From contig OZ025886.1 in NCBI GenBank assembly GCA_964019415.1, forward strand, positions 1,257,384 to 1,321,383: 64,000 nucleotides of DNA. The letters run 5' to 3'. This document shows positions 33,440-42,613 of the stretch, one piece after another. Both the position numbers and the translations under genes were made by a program. Under the pieces are notes generated by a model. The model saw nothing but the letters and a program-made list of their open reading frames with translations, was not told the DNA's origin and did not search any database. This stretch comes from Ianthella basta (taxonomy: Eukaryota > Porifera > Demospongiae > Verongiida > Ianthellidae). Position 1 is the stretch's first letter. Each line of letters begins with the position of its first letter.

Positions 33440-36400
33440 TCAGTGGGTATCGGCATTTTGTTCAGTCTCCGTCTCTGTTGTCTCAGTGGGGCTGGTGTAG
33501 TCTTCATCAGTGCAGTCTGCTGCTCGCAGCACCAGAGGGAGACCCAGCAGTTGACGATTGTCAGCTGGTTCACACTGCTGCTCTTCAGTGTGCTTCAGTC
33601 TCTGACAAAACGTTCCTATTCTCTCCACTGCCCTGGTGGTGGCTGTCAGCAGGGGCGATCCCAGGGGAGAGTACTCCACCAGGTGGTAGGCCAAGATGAG
33701 AAGGAGCTCTATCAGAGCAACGCACAGGGACAGTGATATGAACACCTCTGCACTGTCCGGTAGGTATGAAATGGACACAAACAGAGCAGTGAGGTTGACC
33801 AAGAAGGAGATGTCCAGGTAGTTGGCCACTGTCATGCCGTTCTCTTCACTGCTGCACCACTCGTCCACTAGGCGGTGAGTGAATTGGTCAAAACGCAGGT
33901 GTCGGAATGGCTTCAAAAGTGACTGCACAGCCGCCAGACTAAGTGAGAAGCAAGTAGTGACTAGCCACACAACCTCTGGCTTCACAGTCACCTTCAGCAA
34001 GAGGAGGACAATCCTCATGACAAGGCGAAGACCGATCCAAAAGCCCCATCGAAAGCGATACGAACTGTGGAAAGTGTCAAGAAAGTTCATGTACCATCGA
34101 TTGCTGATGCATCTGCGGAAGAGATCTCCAATGACTGCTGTCAACGTAATCGGTATCAGAAGTCCAAAGAGGATCGCTAAAGCCAGACACCCAAGTATGA
34201 TGTGTTTGGTGCTGCTGAAGTACTTAAGACTTCCATCCAACAGCCACACAGGTGTGCATGCTCCATCAGTGCTGCTGCACAGTTGAGCAAACAGCAGACT
34301 CTTCAAGACAGAGTCAAACAGCATGGTATAGGAGAGGAGGATGACTGTAGCCAGAACGGGGGTGATCCTGGGACCAATCAGCTTGTTGATCCTGTGCATG
34401 TTGATGCACTTCGACACCATCACAATGAGGACCACCAGTGAGATGAGGTAGAGGGGAAAGGCAAAACTGAGGATGGTCTTTGCAAATTCATCCATCCCAT
34501 CAAACAAGCACATCTCGATCCCCACTCTGAAGTTGAGCCATGAGATCACAACAAACGGAAAGCTGTTTGAATGTAACAGAAGGTCACTGTTGATGCTGAT
34601 GATGTTGAGGTACAAGAGGAGCCCATTGATGGCGCGAGCAGAGACAGTCCAGTTGAAGACACAAATGAAGACAATCACCAGTGGGCCAGCAACCAAATAC
34701 ACCACAGCCACAAGGATCCCGTAGTTGGGACACTCCTTACAGTTGTATGACCCCAACACCATACTCTGTCCTTCAGGGCACTCTCCACAGAGCGTTCCCA
34801 CTCGGCCATGAAGACACTGCTGTTTCAGTTTGGACAGGAACACTTCTTTGGATGTGTATGTATCTCTGCAGTAGGATGGCAGGCAGGAGTCACTGAAGAG
34901 CAGGCTAGTGTTGTCATTGCCAGCTGCTATCCAGTATCGCGGTGGTAGACCAAATGATAGGGTATTAAAGTTGCAAGTAATTTGGCTGTCTTGTAGGACT
35001 CTGTGGCATTTGCACAATTGTCCAGAGCTTTTGTTAATCATGTTGTATCCATGTGGGCAATGGTCCAACACAGTCATGTTCATGTAAACCAACAAGTTCA
35101 ACTTACTAGCCTCAGAAGGTGTGTTGTCCAGTATTGGAAGAGAAAGTATGATGGAATAATCACCTGCTGTAATCTTAGCCATTGATTCTCCTTTGATTGT
35201 TATCATATTACATTCATTGGTGATTCTTGTATTGTATTTCAAGAGGACTGCCCATGTTCTCGCAGCAAAATCATAGCTTGATGATATGACCAAGGTTAGA
35301 TCTCCACTCAAGATGATGTCAGCCTCTCCAACTACCATCAACCACAGGTCTAATCTCTGTCCCGGGAACACTTGAATTGGTGGTACATCTTCTAAAGAGC
35401 AGCTGACTAGGCCACTGGAATTACATGAACAAATCTTTAGTGGCATCGATGAAATCTCACTCTCTTCTGTATAACTGGGAAGATGGAACACCGTATGAAA
35501 CACTTCAAAGTCATGGGAAGCATTCTGCAAAGTTTGCTGGTGAATACAGGGACTCATGCTACCCATAAAGAGAGAGTTGCCAGTGACAGTGGCTTTGTTA
35601 TCTGACATTTTTACTACCACTTTCAGATAAGATGCTGATGTAATGTTTCTAGCTGGCATTCCATCAATTCCAACCAAGTCAAAAAAGCAGACATTAGGTG
35701 AAACCCATGGCCACTTGTATAGATGTGCATTGGGTAGCTGTGAAGGTGTACTGGACACAAATATGCCCCCACCAGTGAAAGCAGCCGTGTTCTGCTGTAA
35801 AAGTAACTGAGTCCCATTCATCAATACCATTTGTGATTTGCCACCTATAAAGATACCTCCACCATATGGTGCATAATTTCTGGCCAAGGTGTTGGAGCCA
35901 TTGAATAGGACATGTGAATCAATCATAGAGAGACCCATGACAGCATTCCTATCTATATAATTATTCACTAAGGTAGCAAAATGAGACCCTCTGTAGCCAC
36001 TCAGATGAATGATTCCTTTTCTTGGATCATAGGCTTCACATTCCTCATTGGTATTCCATGCTCTGCCATAGATATGGCCATTTTTATGTGACCATGGGGC
36101 CACATGGTAACCAAGACACCAAGAAAATTCAGCCGTGTTGTGAGTAAAGGAATTGTTCCTCAGAACTAGATCAGGGTGTTTGTAGGGTCTTTGGTTACAG
36201 TCAGTGATCATACTTGTGCGTTTCCCCCACATTCGGGTTGCATCAATAATACTTCCATATTGCAACCCCCAATTGCGTGCAAAAATGTTGTCCTCAATAA
36301 CTATCGGCACCCTACAGTTACAGCTACAAAGGTTTGGCTCGTATGAACCAATGTAAACCGTTTGCAGGGTAACACCAATCCCTTCAATGCCGGTTAGATT

Positions 36401-37687
36401 CTTGAAAGAATTACCAAATATTAGAACACTTGTAAGTGTCTGGGGACTTGTGCAAGACAGATAAGGATGCTGGATTGAGTTTCCTATTAGCACTTGCACC
36501 TTCACTCCAGAGCCTTTGAGGTGCATATTTGAAAAGCCAAAACTGCCAAACATATCTAGGTAATGTTGGTCTACCACTCCGCCGTCTACTAGTGAATTCA
36601 GTAATTGAACAGTGATCACTAGAAGAGAGCTGTCAAACAGATGGATTTCCACACCAGATGTTCGGAGGAAAGTACAGTTAACTATTGTTACATTTGCTAG
36701 AAGACAACCGACTGGTGTTCTTGAGTTAGCTAATCTCCATGGCCACCTGCTGGAGGTAGGGCCCAATTCTTCAGTGGTCTTCACTAGAACAGCGTGATGG
36801 TTGTAGTATTTCTCTGCTGTATTCCAACCATTGATAGTAGGAAAGTAGTGGACTGATTCAAATGTACATCCCGACACTAAGACTTTAACACTCTCAGGAG
36901 TCTCAGCTATTCCTGGTGCATGTGAAACAAATACGGCAAAGCTGGGCATTGGTAATTGTTCGGCAGTGGCTGGTAGCAACCATGAAGAATGACACCCAAT
37001 TACTTCAAACTGTCCCCTTGGGTTGTAGACAGTGATTTGACTGTCATAGCCAAATAGGTGCAGGGAGTTAATATGTACATCACTGACTGTAACAAATATC
37101 CAGGAAGTAGCAACTAGGTTAAAAGGTAGAAACTGATGGCATATTCCAGAAATATTGCCCCTGTCAAACTGTATGTCAGTACATGACGTGTTATTGTTGC
37201 ATGGCACATTCAGCGTTTTAGACATATTGCCATATTTCAGCCAAAATGGCCTTTCCAGAAATCTACCCTTGCTGTACACCACATTGAGGTGCTGGATGGT
37301 GATATTTTGTGAGTCAATGAAAAGGAATATGCACAGGTAGTGGGTACACTTGATAGTGCACTGTGCTTTCTTCCTCACACATTGCTCATCCCCAGTCAGG
37401 ACAATGTTGCTGACGCCCCAGAATAGAAGGGGTTGATAGCCATGACGATTAAAGTTGTGTATTCCTGGTAGAAAGACAAAAGTGATATTTGACTCACTGA
37501 CATTGACGTAACCCCGCCTGTAAGAGCTGTATTGCCAGAGGATCTGAATTGTTCCACAGTGGGCTTTTCCTTGGCAATCTTCCTCACTTGGAGCTACCCA
37601 GACAGTGGACCTCGATGCTCCTACAACAATCAAAGCAAGGACGATCATGAAGACCACCAACAGGGACAGAAATCTGTCAAATGACAT
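33440..37687 (-). CDS. Beta-helix multi-TM receptor-like protein, copy F (complete)
   Basis: Intronless, 1,415 residues when started at the family MSFDRF (37687). The frame stays open 30 codons further upstream, but that stretch is flank conserved as non-coding in the other copies. The plan matches copy D: ectodomain with GGGIF pair, Cys-rich LCGECPEGQSMVLGSYNC, membrane core and tail EDYTSPTETTETETEQ. It has the most distinctive loops: after LVDG it reads GVVDQHYLDMFGSFGFSNMH, and the loop after SGDLTL is the shortest (VISSSYDFAARTWAV). The site FLSKLKQQC replaces FLSNLTQQC and so loses a glycosylation site. Surface receptor role is inferred. Confidence 0.92.
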   Translation of the reverse strand: MSFDRFLSLLVVFMIVLALIVVGASRSTVWVAPSEEDCQGKAHCGTIQILWQYSSYRRGYVNVSESNITFVFLPGIHNFNRHGYQPLLFWGVSNIVLTGDEQCVRKKAQCTIKCTHYLCIFLFIDSQNITIQHLNVVYSKGRFLERPFWLKYGNMSKTLNVPCNNNTSCTDIQFDRGNISGICHQFLPFNLVATSWIFVTVSDVHINSLHLFGYDSQITVYNPRGQFEVIGCHSSWLLPATAEQLPMPSFAVFVSHAPGIAETPESVKVLVSGCTFESVHYFPTINGWNTAEKYYNHHAVLVKTTEELGPTSSRWPWRLANSRTPVGCLLANVTIVNCTFLRTSGVEIHLFDSSLLVITVQLLNSLVDGGVVDQHYLDMFGSFGFSNMHLKGSGVKVQVLIGNSIQHPYLSCTSPQTLTSVLIFGNSFKNLTGIEGIGVTLQTVYIGSYEPNLCSCNCRVPIVIEDNIFARNWGLQYGSIIDATRMWGKRTSMITDCNQRPYKHPDLVLRNNSFTHNTAEFSWCLGYHVAPWSHKNGHIYGRAWNTNEECEAYDPRKGIIHLSGYRGSHFATLVNNYIDRNAVMGLSMIDSHVLFNGSNTLARNYAPYGGGIFIGGKSQMVLMNGTQLLLQQNTAAFTGGGIFVSSTPSQLPNAHLYKWPWVSPNVCFFDLVGIDGMPARNITSASYLKVVVKMSDNKATVTGNSLFMGSMSPCIHQQTLQNASHDFEVFHTVFHLPSYTEESEISSMPLKICSCNSSGLVSCSLEDVPPIQVFPGQRLDLWLMVVGEADIILSGDLTLVISSSYDFAARTWAVLLKYNTRITNECNMITIKGESMAKITAGDYSIILSLPILDNTPSEASKLNLLVYMNMTVLDHCPHGYNMINKSSGQLCKCHRVLQDSQITCNFNTLSFGLPPRYWIAAGNDNTSLLFSDSCLPSYCRDTYTSKEVFLSKLKQQCLHGRVGTLCGECPEGQSMVLGSYNCKECPNYGILVAVVYLVAGPLVIVFICVFNWTVSARAINGLLLYLNIISINSDLLLHSNSFPFVVISWLNFRVGIEMCLFDGMDEFAKTILSFAFPLYLISLVVLIVMVSKCINMHRINKLIGPRITPVLATVILLSYTMLFDSVLKSLLFAQLCSSTDGACTPVWLLDGSLKYFSSTKHIILGCLALAILFGLLIPITLTAVIGDLFRRCISNRWYMNFLDTFHSSYRFRWGFWIGLRLVMRIVLLLLKVTVKPEVVWLVTTCFSLSLAAVQSLLKPFRHLRFDQFTHRLVDEWCSSEENGMTVANYLDISFLVNLTALFVSISYLPDSAEVFISLSLCVALIELLLILAYHLVEYSPLGSPLLTATTRAVERIGTFCQRLKHTEEQQCEPADNRQLLGLPLVLRAADCTDEDYTSPTETTETETEQNADTH

Positions 37688-38100
37688 GATGATATGTTTC
37701 TGTCCAAGAATGTGCGGACTGCTCAGGATTACTACTCTTTTTATTATTTGTGACAGCTCCACTCTGGAGTGTGACATCTAAATCCAATGTGAATAGGTGG
37801 CGATTAGCTATCATTTCTTGAAGGCATTCAGGTCAACATACTATTGTCCCTTCCTGCATAATTACGTTGAATGAAAACTGTCCCTTGTATAGCCCATTGA
37901 GTTGTCAATGTGTATGGTACGTGAAATAGCAGTGCTCAATGTAATGATGAAAGGGAAATTCTATTGTACCTTGGACCAGAGGACTGAACAGTGAACCTTC
38001 AACATAGACTGTGGGCAAATGTACGAGATACCTAGGATCATCTGCGTTACGTATGTAATCAGTGAGCTCTGAACATATTATCAATAGCCATAGGATATGT
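37688..38100 (-). promoter_or_regulatory. 5' flank of receptor copy F
   Basis: Alignable with the D/E flanks; the TATA-like site has changed to AATAAAAAGAG. The conserved block up to gagctctgaacatatt is present. Promoter role inferred. Confidence 0.4.
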
Positions 38101-38284
38101 GAATTTACATGTGTGTGCATGCATACAGTATGTATATGTGATGTATACTGGATGTATTTGCATGGGGTCTTTACAGTACATATGTGTACATTAACTCCAA
38201 TATTGCCGAGAGTGCACAACTCAGCTTACATAAATTATTTCAATAATGTATGACTTTGCACTGCTTACAGTACTCACTGTATAC

Positions 38285-38485
38285 ATCTAGCATCAATCAG
38301 GTGTGTAGGAGGAGAGGGAGAGGAGGTCTTCATTAGAGAGGTTGCGATGCACGTACAGTAGATAGTGACTTCTCTTGGTAGACAAACTGTGACTACATGA
38401 AAAGTTCTTTGTGTGAGTTTGAGGGTATGTACTTTTTGCTTCAATGCCTTCTGTAGTGCATATACACACATGTTCCTTGTAATAG
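38285..38485 (-). repeat. Conserved intergenic block 'SYTPDA', F unit first copy
   Basis: Long form with cttcattagagagg. Confidence 0.5.
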
Positions 38486-38489
38486 CACA

Positions 38490-38640
38490 AATCACCCCTG
38501 TCTCCCTTGTCACCCTGTCCCCCTGTTCCCTTGTATCCTGTCCCCCTGTTCCCCTGTCCCCATGTCCCCTGTCCACCCCCCCCCCCCCCATCCCCTTGTC
38601 CCCAAGTCCCCTGTCCCCTGTCCCCTGTCTCCATGTCCTG
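38490..38640. repeat. C-rich minisatellite, truncated array of the F unit
   Basis: About 150 bp of TGTCCCC repeats including a 16-bp C run. The array ends where the inserted island begins. Confidence 0.85.
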
Positions 38641-38661
38641 TGTTTCAAACCATGTTTGCAG

Positions 38662-38774
38662 ACTAATCCATCGCTGATGGCTCCCCTCTGGTCCTCTCGG
38701 ACATGAAGCCAATCATATTCATGGCCATCTTGGAGTACATATACACCAACTGCTGCAGTCTGTCAACTCCAAGT
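38662..38774 (+). pseudogene. BTB-like domain exon fragment
   Basis: One frame reads ADGSPLVLSDMKPIIFMAIL and then EYIYTNC, which resembles the end of a BTB/POZ core (pattern SDM-x-F-x-A-LEY-IYT). An acceptor-like gcag precedes it and a good gtgagt donor follows at 38775. An in-frame TAA two codons before the readable part means it is broken or uses a different acceptor. The rest of the BTB fold is absent. Confidence 0.4.
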
Positions 38775-39085
38775 GTGAGTGCAGTGTGAGCATGCTGGGC
38801 GTGATAAGTGCATAAGCCTTTAAGGCCACCCAGGTCAAACAGTGTTGTGTGTCTGTGTGGTGGAGTGAGTGTGTGGAAGGGACTTTTGTGTGATGCAAGA
38901 CATTAACGGTACAGTTGTGATCGTGTGTCTAATGTCGCCCCACAATATTGTGTCTTTTGTCCAGTGCCTTCTTTAATGTATATGTGACTACATGCTATAT
39001 AATGTTTACCTTACATGGTGCAAGTGTTACTCCAGTGAAGTGTTTCCCTGCGGCTTGTTAGTTTACTTCACTCTTGCGTGCACAG

Positions 39086-39211
39086 CTCCAGCAGGTGATC
39101 TGTGACGATGATGAGCAGAGGATCAGAGGAGCATTGCCAGTTGAGGAGCAGAGGAAAGAGGAGGAGAGAGCAGCAAGAATAAATAACACCAATGAACTGT
39201 TCGGCAATTGA
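39086..39211 (+). pseudogene. Orphan terminal-exon-like fragment (acidic/coiled)
   Basis: After cacag, 41 codons and a TGA read LQQVICDDDEQRIRGALPVE, then EQRKEEERAARINNTNELFG. Charged and helix-prone. It could be the last exon of the same gene as the BTB-like fragment 310 bp upstream. No family recognised. Confidence 0.35.
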
Positions 39212-39547
39212 TAATCAGAAGAGTGAGGGAGGACAGCAGCTGTTCAGTCTGTGAAGAATGGTTTCATGAAGAGTGTATGACACATACTGTACTACCTCAG
39301 CAAGTATGGACAGAGTATATAGCTACAAGTGAAGTCCTACAGTTGTGCTAATGTTATGTTGAATGATAATGACGTGTTATTCATGTTAACATTGTCTTTT
39401 ATAATCTTCCTCAAATTATAATTATAATCTTGAATTCATGTTTCAAATCGGACTTTGTTACACCATAGCAATGTATACGTAAGTACGAATTACATGTACA
39501 TACAGTACATCAAGTATGTGACTATTGTCATATATACAACATTGCAG

Positions 39548-40088
39548 ACCATGACAGATAAGGTATCCGGAGTTATTTCAGTGACTGGGAGACAGGAGTG
39601 CAGAGCAGACCGGGCTTCAGTGCAGCTCAGAAGGCGCTCATGCTCTTGTCAAGAGAAACCAGAGAAGGCCTTCGGATGACAGGTATGTATAGTTATGTAC
39701 TGCATTCATACTTACAATTAATGTAGTTAATTGAAAGTGCTCTTCATGTTCATCCCATTCAGTGCAATCATTTGTAGCTATTGTGAAGGAGCTACTGAGT
39801 GATCCTGCCCTTCAGCGTCAGCAGTGTTACATACTGAGCGGCAAGTTCAACCAAGATCCACTGGAAAACTTCTTTGGAAGAGTTAGACAAAGTGGAGGCT
39901 GGAGTGGAAATCCCAGTGCCCAGACTGTGGAGCAGGCAACTGACACAATCCGTCTGCAGACTTCATCTGTGAGGAGCGAAGTTAGAGGAGCCCCTGCTGT
40001 GAAAAGGCGAATTTTGAATACTGCTGAAAGAATTGAGGACACACCACTGCCCAAGCGTAGCAGAAACCCAAGAAGCAGTCATTCGTAA
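39548..40088 (+). mobile_element. P-element/THAP9-like transposase, C-terminal fragment
   Basis: Two exons joined in phase: about 39548-39682 (donor gtatgt) and 39763-40088 ending in TAA. The first reads YFSDWETGVQSRPGFSAAQK and ETREGLRMT; the second VQSFVAIVKELL, YILSGKFNQDPLENFFGRVR and SGNPSAQTVEQ. Motifs of the type LSxxxxQDPLExFFGxxR are characteristic of the C-terminal part of P-element and THAP9 transposases. The first exon is open only from about 39560; upstream of that the frame has a stop. The N-terminal THAP finger and most of the RNase H-like catalytic region are absent, so this is a decayed DNA transposon or a captured exon pair. Confidence 0.75.
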
Positions 40089-40177
40089 CTCTTATTTAAC
40101 TCTTATTTTTATATCATTCAACATGAAATACTGACATATACATGCATGGTTAGCTTGTTAGTGTAGTATATGTTACT

Positions 40178-41158
40178 CTATATCTGTTTTCTGAGAGCTT
40201 TGCTTTTCTTTGTCAACTTTCCTTTTTCAGCCTTATGTTCTTCCATTATCTGTTTTACAAATGCATGTCCACGTATGGTCAGCCACAAATCTGCCACATC
40301 TTTTAAAAGTTGTCTTGATGTCTCATGGGACAATTGGCATGATATAATGTCCCAATTGAAAAGGAGATCTTCATCTTGTAAGATGTGAGCATGCACATCC
40401 TCCTTACTCACAGTTCCTGCCAGCAAGTGTTGTGGCAGCAGGCTCCTTGTAAGAATCTCCAACTTTCTGAAAAAAGTGAAGACAACATCTTTGACCTCAA
40501 ACAGGCCTCCTCTGTTGACAGATTTGATCCATTCTTGCATGTAGGCATAAAAGTCATCTACTGGGTCTGCAATAGCCATGTCACTCAAGCAGTCAAGCAC
40601 ATTAGCATCCTCCTGTGTGTCTCTCTTCTCGTAAACTTTCATTAACTTAAATGAGATGTAGCCTGCCATGTATCGAATGATGTTTTCTTCATCAGTCCCC
40701 ATGGCCGGTTCTTCACTTACAGTGCATCCTGTTGGCTGCTGCTCCTGCCTTGCTACTCCAAGGCATGACACCAAAGATTGGTTGAACAAAATCCGGTTCA
40801 AACTCTGGGTCCATATGGGATCATGCTGAGGTAATCGAAGTTGGCTGTGGATATCATTCCACAGTTTCTTCAATTCACCTATTCGCTTACTGTAAAACAA
40901 GCTATAGGATTTCTCCCGCCTTCTGTCTTTGGACGCAGCGGGTTCGGCAATACAACTTCTTATCAGATGCATAAGGTGCTTTGCAAAGCGTTCGAAAAGT
41001 TCCTGCTGCTCCTCTGCGCCAATCGCACGCTTGAACCGGTCAACCTCATCAATTTGCCTCTTCCCCCTCGATGAAAACAAGTTGGAGTACAATCCCGTTC
41101 CTAGAACATCCAACGCGTCCATCAGCCTTCTGCAATCGTCTTGACTTGTAGCCGCCAT
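40178..41158 (-). CDS. Uncharacterised 326-residue protein, probably transposon-associated
   Basis: Clean minus-strand frame from MAATSQDDCR to KKSKALRKQI, with no introns needed. Features: an N-terminal helical region, a Lys/Arg cluster at 78-82, a central NIIRYMAGYISFKLMKVYEK (159-178) that resembles the hydrophobic GYI segment seen in some THAP/P-element-like transposases, an acidic middle, and a C-terminal LWLTIRGHAFVKQIMEEHK (291-309) followed by a basic tail. I remember related C-termini in many-copy proteins of sponges and cnidarians, which suggests a mobile-element accessory ORF; this is low-certainty recall. It converges tail to tail with the transposase fragment, 89 bp apart. The 5' side is unusually CpG-rich for this window. 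No catalytic motif identified. Confidence 0.6.
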   Translation of the reverse strand: MAATSQDDCRRLMDALDVLGTGLYSNLFSSRGKRQIDEVDRFKRAIGAEEQQELFERFAKHLMHLIRSCIAEPAASKDRRREKSYSLFYSKRIGELKKLWNDIHSQLRLPQHDPIWTQSLNRILFNQSLVSCLGVARQEQQPTGCTVSEEPAMGTDEENIIRYMAGYISFKLMKVYEKRDTQEDANVLDCLSDMAIADPVDDFYAYMQEWIKSVNRGGLFEVKDVVFTFFRKLEILTRSLLPQHLLAGTVSKEDVHAHILQDEDLLFNWDIISCQLSHETSRQLLKDVADLWLTIRGHAFVKQIMEEHKAEKGKLTKKSKALRKQI

Positions 41159-41319
41159 CTCGTAATCGTCTTGACACTTCGTCTGTATTGGAGGCTTGCC
41201 GCCATTTTCCTCAATTTCATCATTGCTCGTTGCTAACGAAACACGTGACCTGTACGCACCTAGTACAACTTCCGGTCCGCGTTGCCAGTCCCGTTCCCCT
41301 CGTTTGTCTATGATGTATT

Positions 41320-41404
41320 AGACTTAACTAGTGTCGTTCCCAACCCACCACGCGGCCATTTTGTTAGCGGAAGTGGTGGGCTGGGAACGAGACTAAGACT
41401 TAAC
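41320..41404. mobile_element. 67-bp foldback element with 9-bp target duplication
   Basis: Element 41329-41395 begins TAGTGTCGTTCCCA and ends TGGGAACGAGACTA, so its termini are inverted repeats (TAGTSTCGTTCCCA). It is flanked on both sides by AGACTTAAC (41320-41328 and 41396-41404). Non-autonomous DNA transposon. Confidence 0.7.
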
Positions 41405-41446
41405 CTGACCCTTCCGCGAGGAGGGGTCACGCGACGCCTGACTCCC

Positions 41447-41561
41447 ATGTGGTCACTAGTCTGGCTTGCTAGACCGTCCCATCTACGCGCCTGGGGCGAT
41501 GAATGGGAGGGCGCCCGGCGTTTAGATGGGATGGTCTAGCAAACCAGACTAATGTGGTCAC
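41447..41561. mobile_element. 95-bp foldback element with 10-bp target duplication
   Basis: Element 41457-41551 starts TAGTCTGGCTTGCTAGACC and ends with its near-complement ggtctagcaaaccagacta; the inverted repeats extend to about 35 bp per arm. ATGTGGTCAC lies directly on both sides. It shares the TAGTCT tip with the element 60 bp to the left, so both probably used the same transposase class. Confidence 0.75.
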
Positions 41562-41589
41562 ATGACATTGCTTCGTAAGCACAAAATAT

Positions 41590-41700
41590 ATTTAGCACTC
41601 ACAGAGTGGTGATTGGCTCGTTGATTAGGGTAGCGGATTTGTAATCCAAAGATCCCGGTTCAAGCACAGGGATAGAAATGTTTTTTGTCATATCTTTATT
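41590..41700 (+). repeat. Degenerate tRNA-like head, SINE-related
   Basis: Has a box B-like ggttcaagc and a Thr-like ttgtaa anticodon loop but poor stem pairing and no acceptor stem, so it is not a tRNA gene. The lead-in tagcactcac...gtggtgattg recurs at 42297-42325, on the other side of the SINE. Confidence 0.4.
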
Positions 41701-41756
41701 TACTCATGGCGCAATGAAGTGAGGTATAAATAGATCAAATTGTACCTCTTCCTTCG

Positions 41757-42275
41757 GTCGTCCCAGTAGCGTAATGGTTAAGACCCAGTGTGCTTGCCGT
41801 AACCGCTTCGGGTTCGAACTCCAGGTGAGAGAGGTGAAAAAAGTAACCGATCTCAAGGTCATGTTTCCGCTACCGTACGTAAGTGACGGGCCATACCTAG
41901 TATGGGGGACTGGTGTACCGACGGCTTGATCTCACCGCCTGGAGCTAGATTCCGTTGCGCTGAAAGCTTGACCGCCTGGGGAGCTGTTTGGGTGGAAGCC
42001 CATTCCGTCCGGGTAGTAGGTCCGGTCCGTCGACCGCCTAGGCGTGTCCATTGCTCGACCGTCTAGGTGGGTCCGGTCCGGTCCGAATTCCCCACCGGGT
42101 TCCCTTCCCGGTGGGGCCCCAACGGACGATGCTATGATCTGGGTACGTAAACCATATACAGTGGCGCCTCCTCGTGAGGTAGCCACACTGTGGGGCTCAA
42201 GTCAAGTACCTCCACGTGGTGAGCCCTGGGCAACGCAAATGCGGCTAAACTTGACTTACTATTTTTGCAAACTGT
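41757..42275 (+). mobile_element. tRNA-derived SINE
   Basis: Starts with an A box (tagcgtaatggttaagacc) and a B box (gggttcgaactcc) at normal spacing for an RNA polymerase III promoter, followed by a roughly 400-bp G/C-rich body unlike surrounding DNA. The 3' part contains gtggtgagccctggg, a motif also seen at 42449 and 44014, which are probably 3' fragments of the same family. No LINE partner is visible. Confidence 0.6.
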
Positions 42276-42367
42276 TCACTTCACAGTTTGATTGATATCT
42301 AGCACTCACACTCTGTGGTGATTGCTCGAGAGATTGTAATCCATTTGGTAAGTATGATATATTGTCG

Positions 42368-42613
42368 ACCATTTGGTAAGTATGATATATTGTCACTCCT
42401 ATAATAAATATAGTATACTAACTTTGTGCTCTTTAGTGCTGCTGCCCGTGGTGAGCCCAGGACAAGAAACTTGACACCCTGGCATATCGTGTGAGATATG
42501 CCAGGGTGTCAAGTTTCTTGCCCTGGACTCACCACGGGCAGCAGCAGTAAAGAGCACAAAGTTAGTACTATATCTATTATAGGAGTGACAATATATCATA
42601 CTTACCAAATGGT
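42368..42613. repeat. 246-bp near-perfect palindrome
   Basis: Arms of about 120 bp (42368-42488 and 42495-42613) with a 6-nt loop (gtgtga) and only a handful of mismatches. The arms contain the SINE 3' motif gtggtgagcccagg. The outer 26 bp of the left arm (ccatttggtaagtatgatat...) is also tandemly repeated at 42342. Long hairpins of this quality are unstable, so it is probably recent. Confidence 0.9.

Noticed and set aside
37688-37777. A 30-codon N-terminal extension of receptor copy F
   Set aside because: The extension covers the promoter-like flank, is not open in the other copies, and the signal peptide begins only at MSFDRF.
41619-41690. Possible tRNA-Thr gene
   Set aside because: It has box-like motifs but the anticodon stem has only about three pairs and no acceptor stem forms. 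Better read as a degenerate SINE head.
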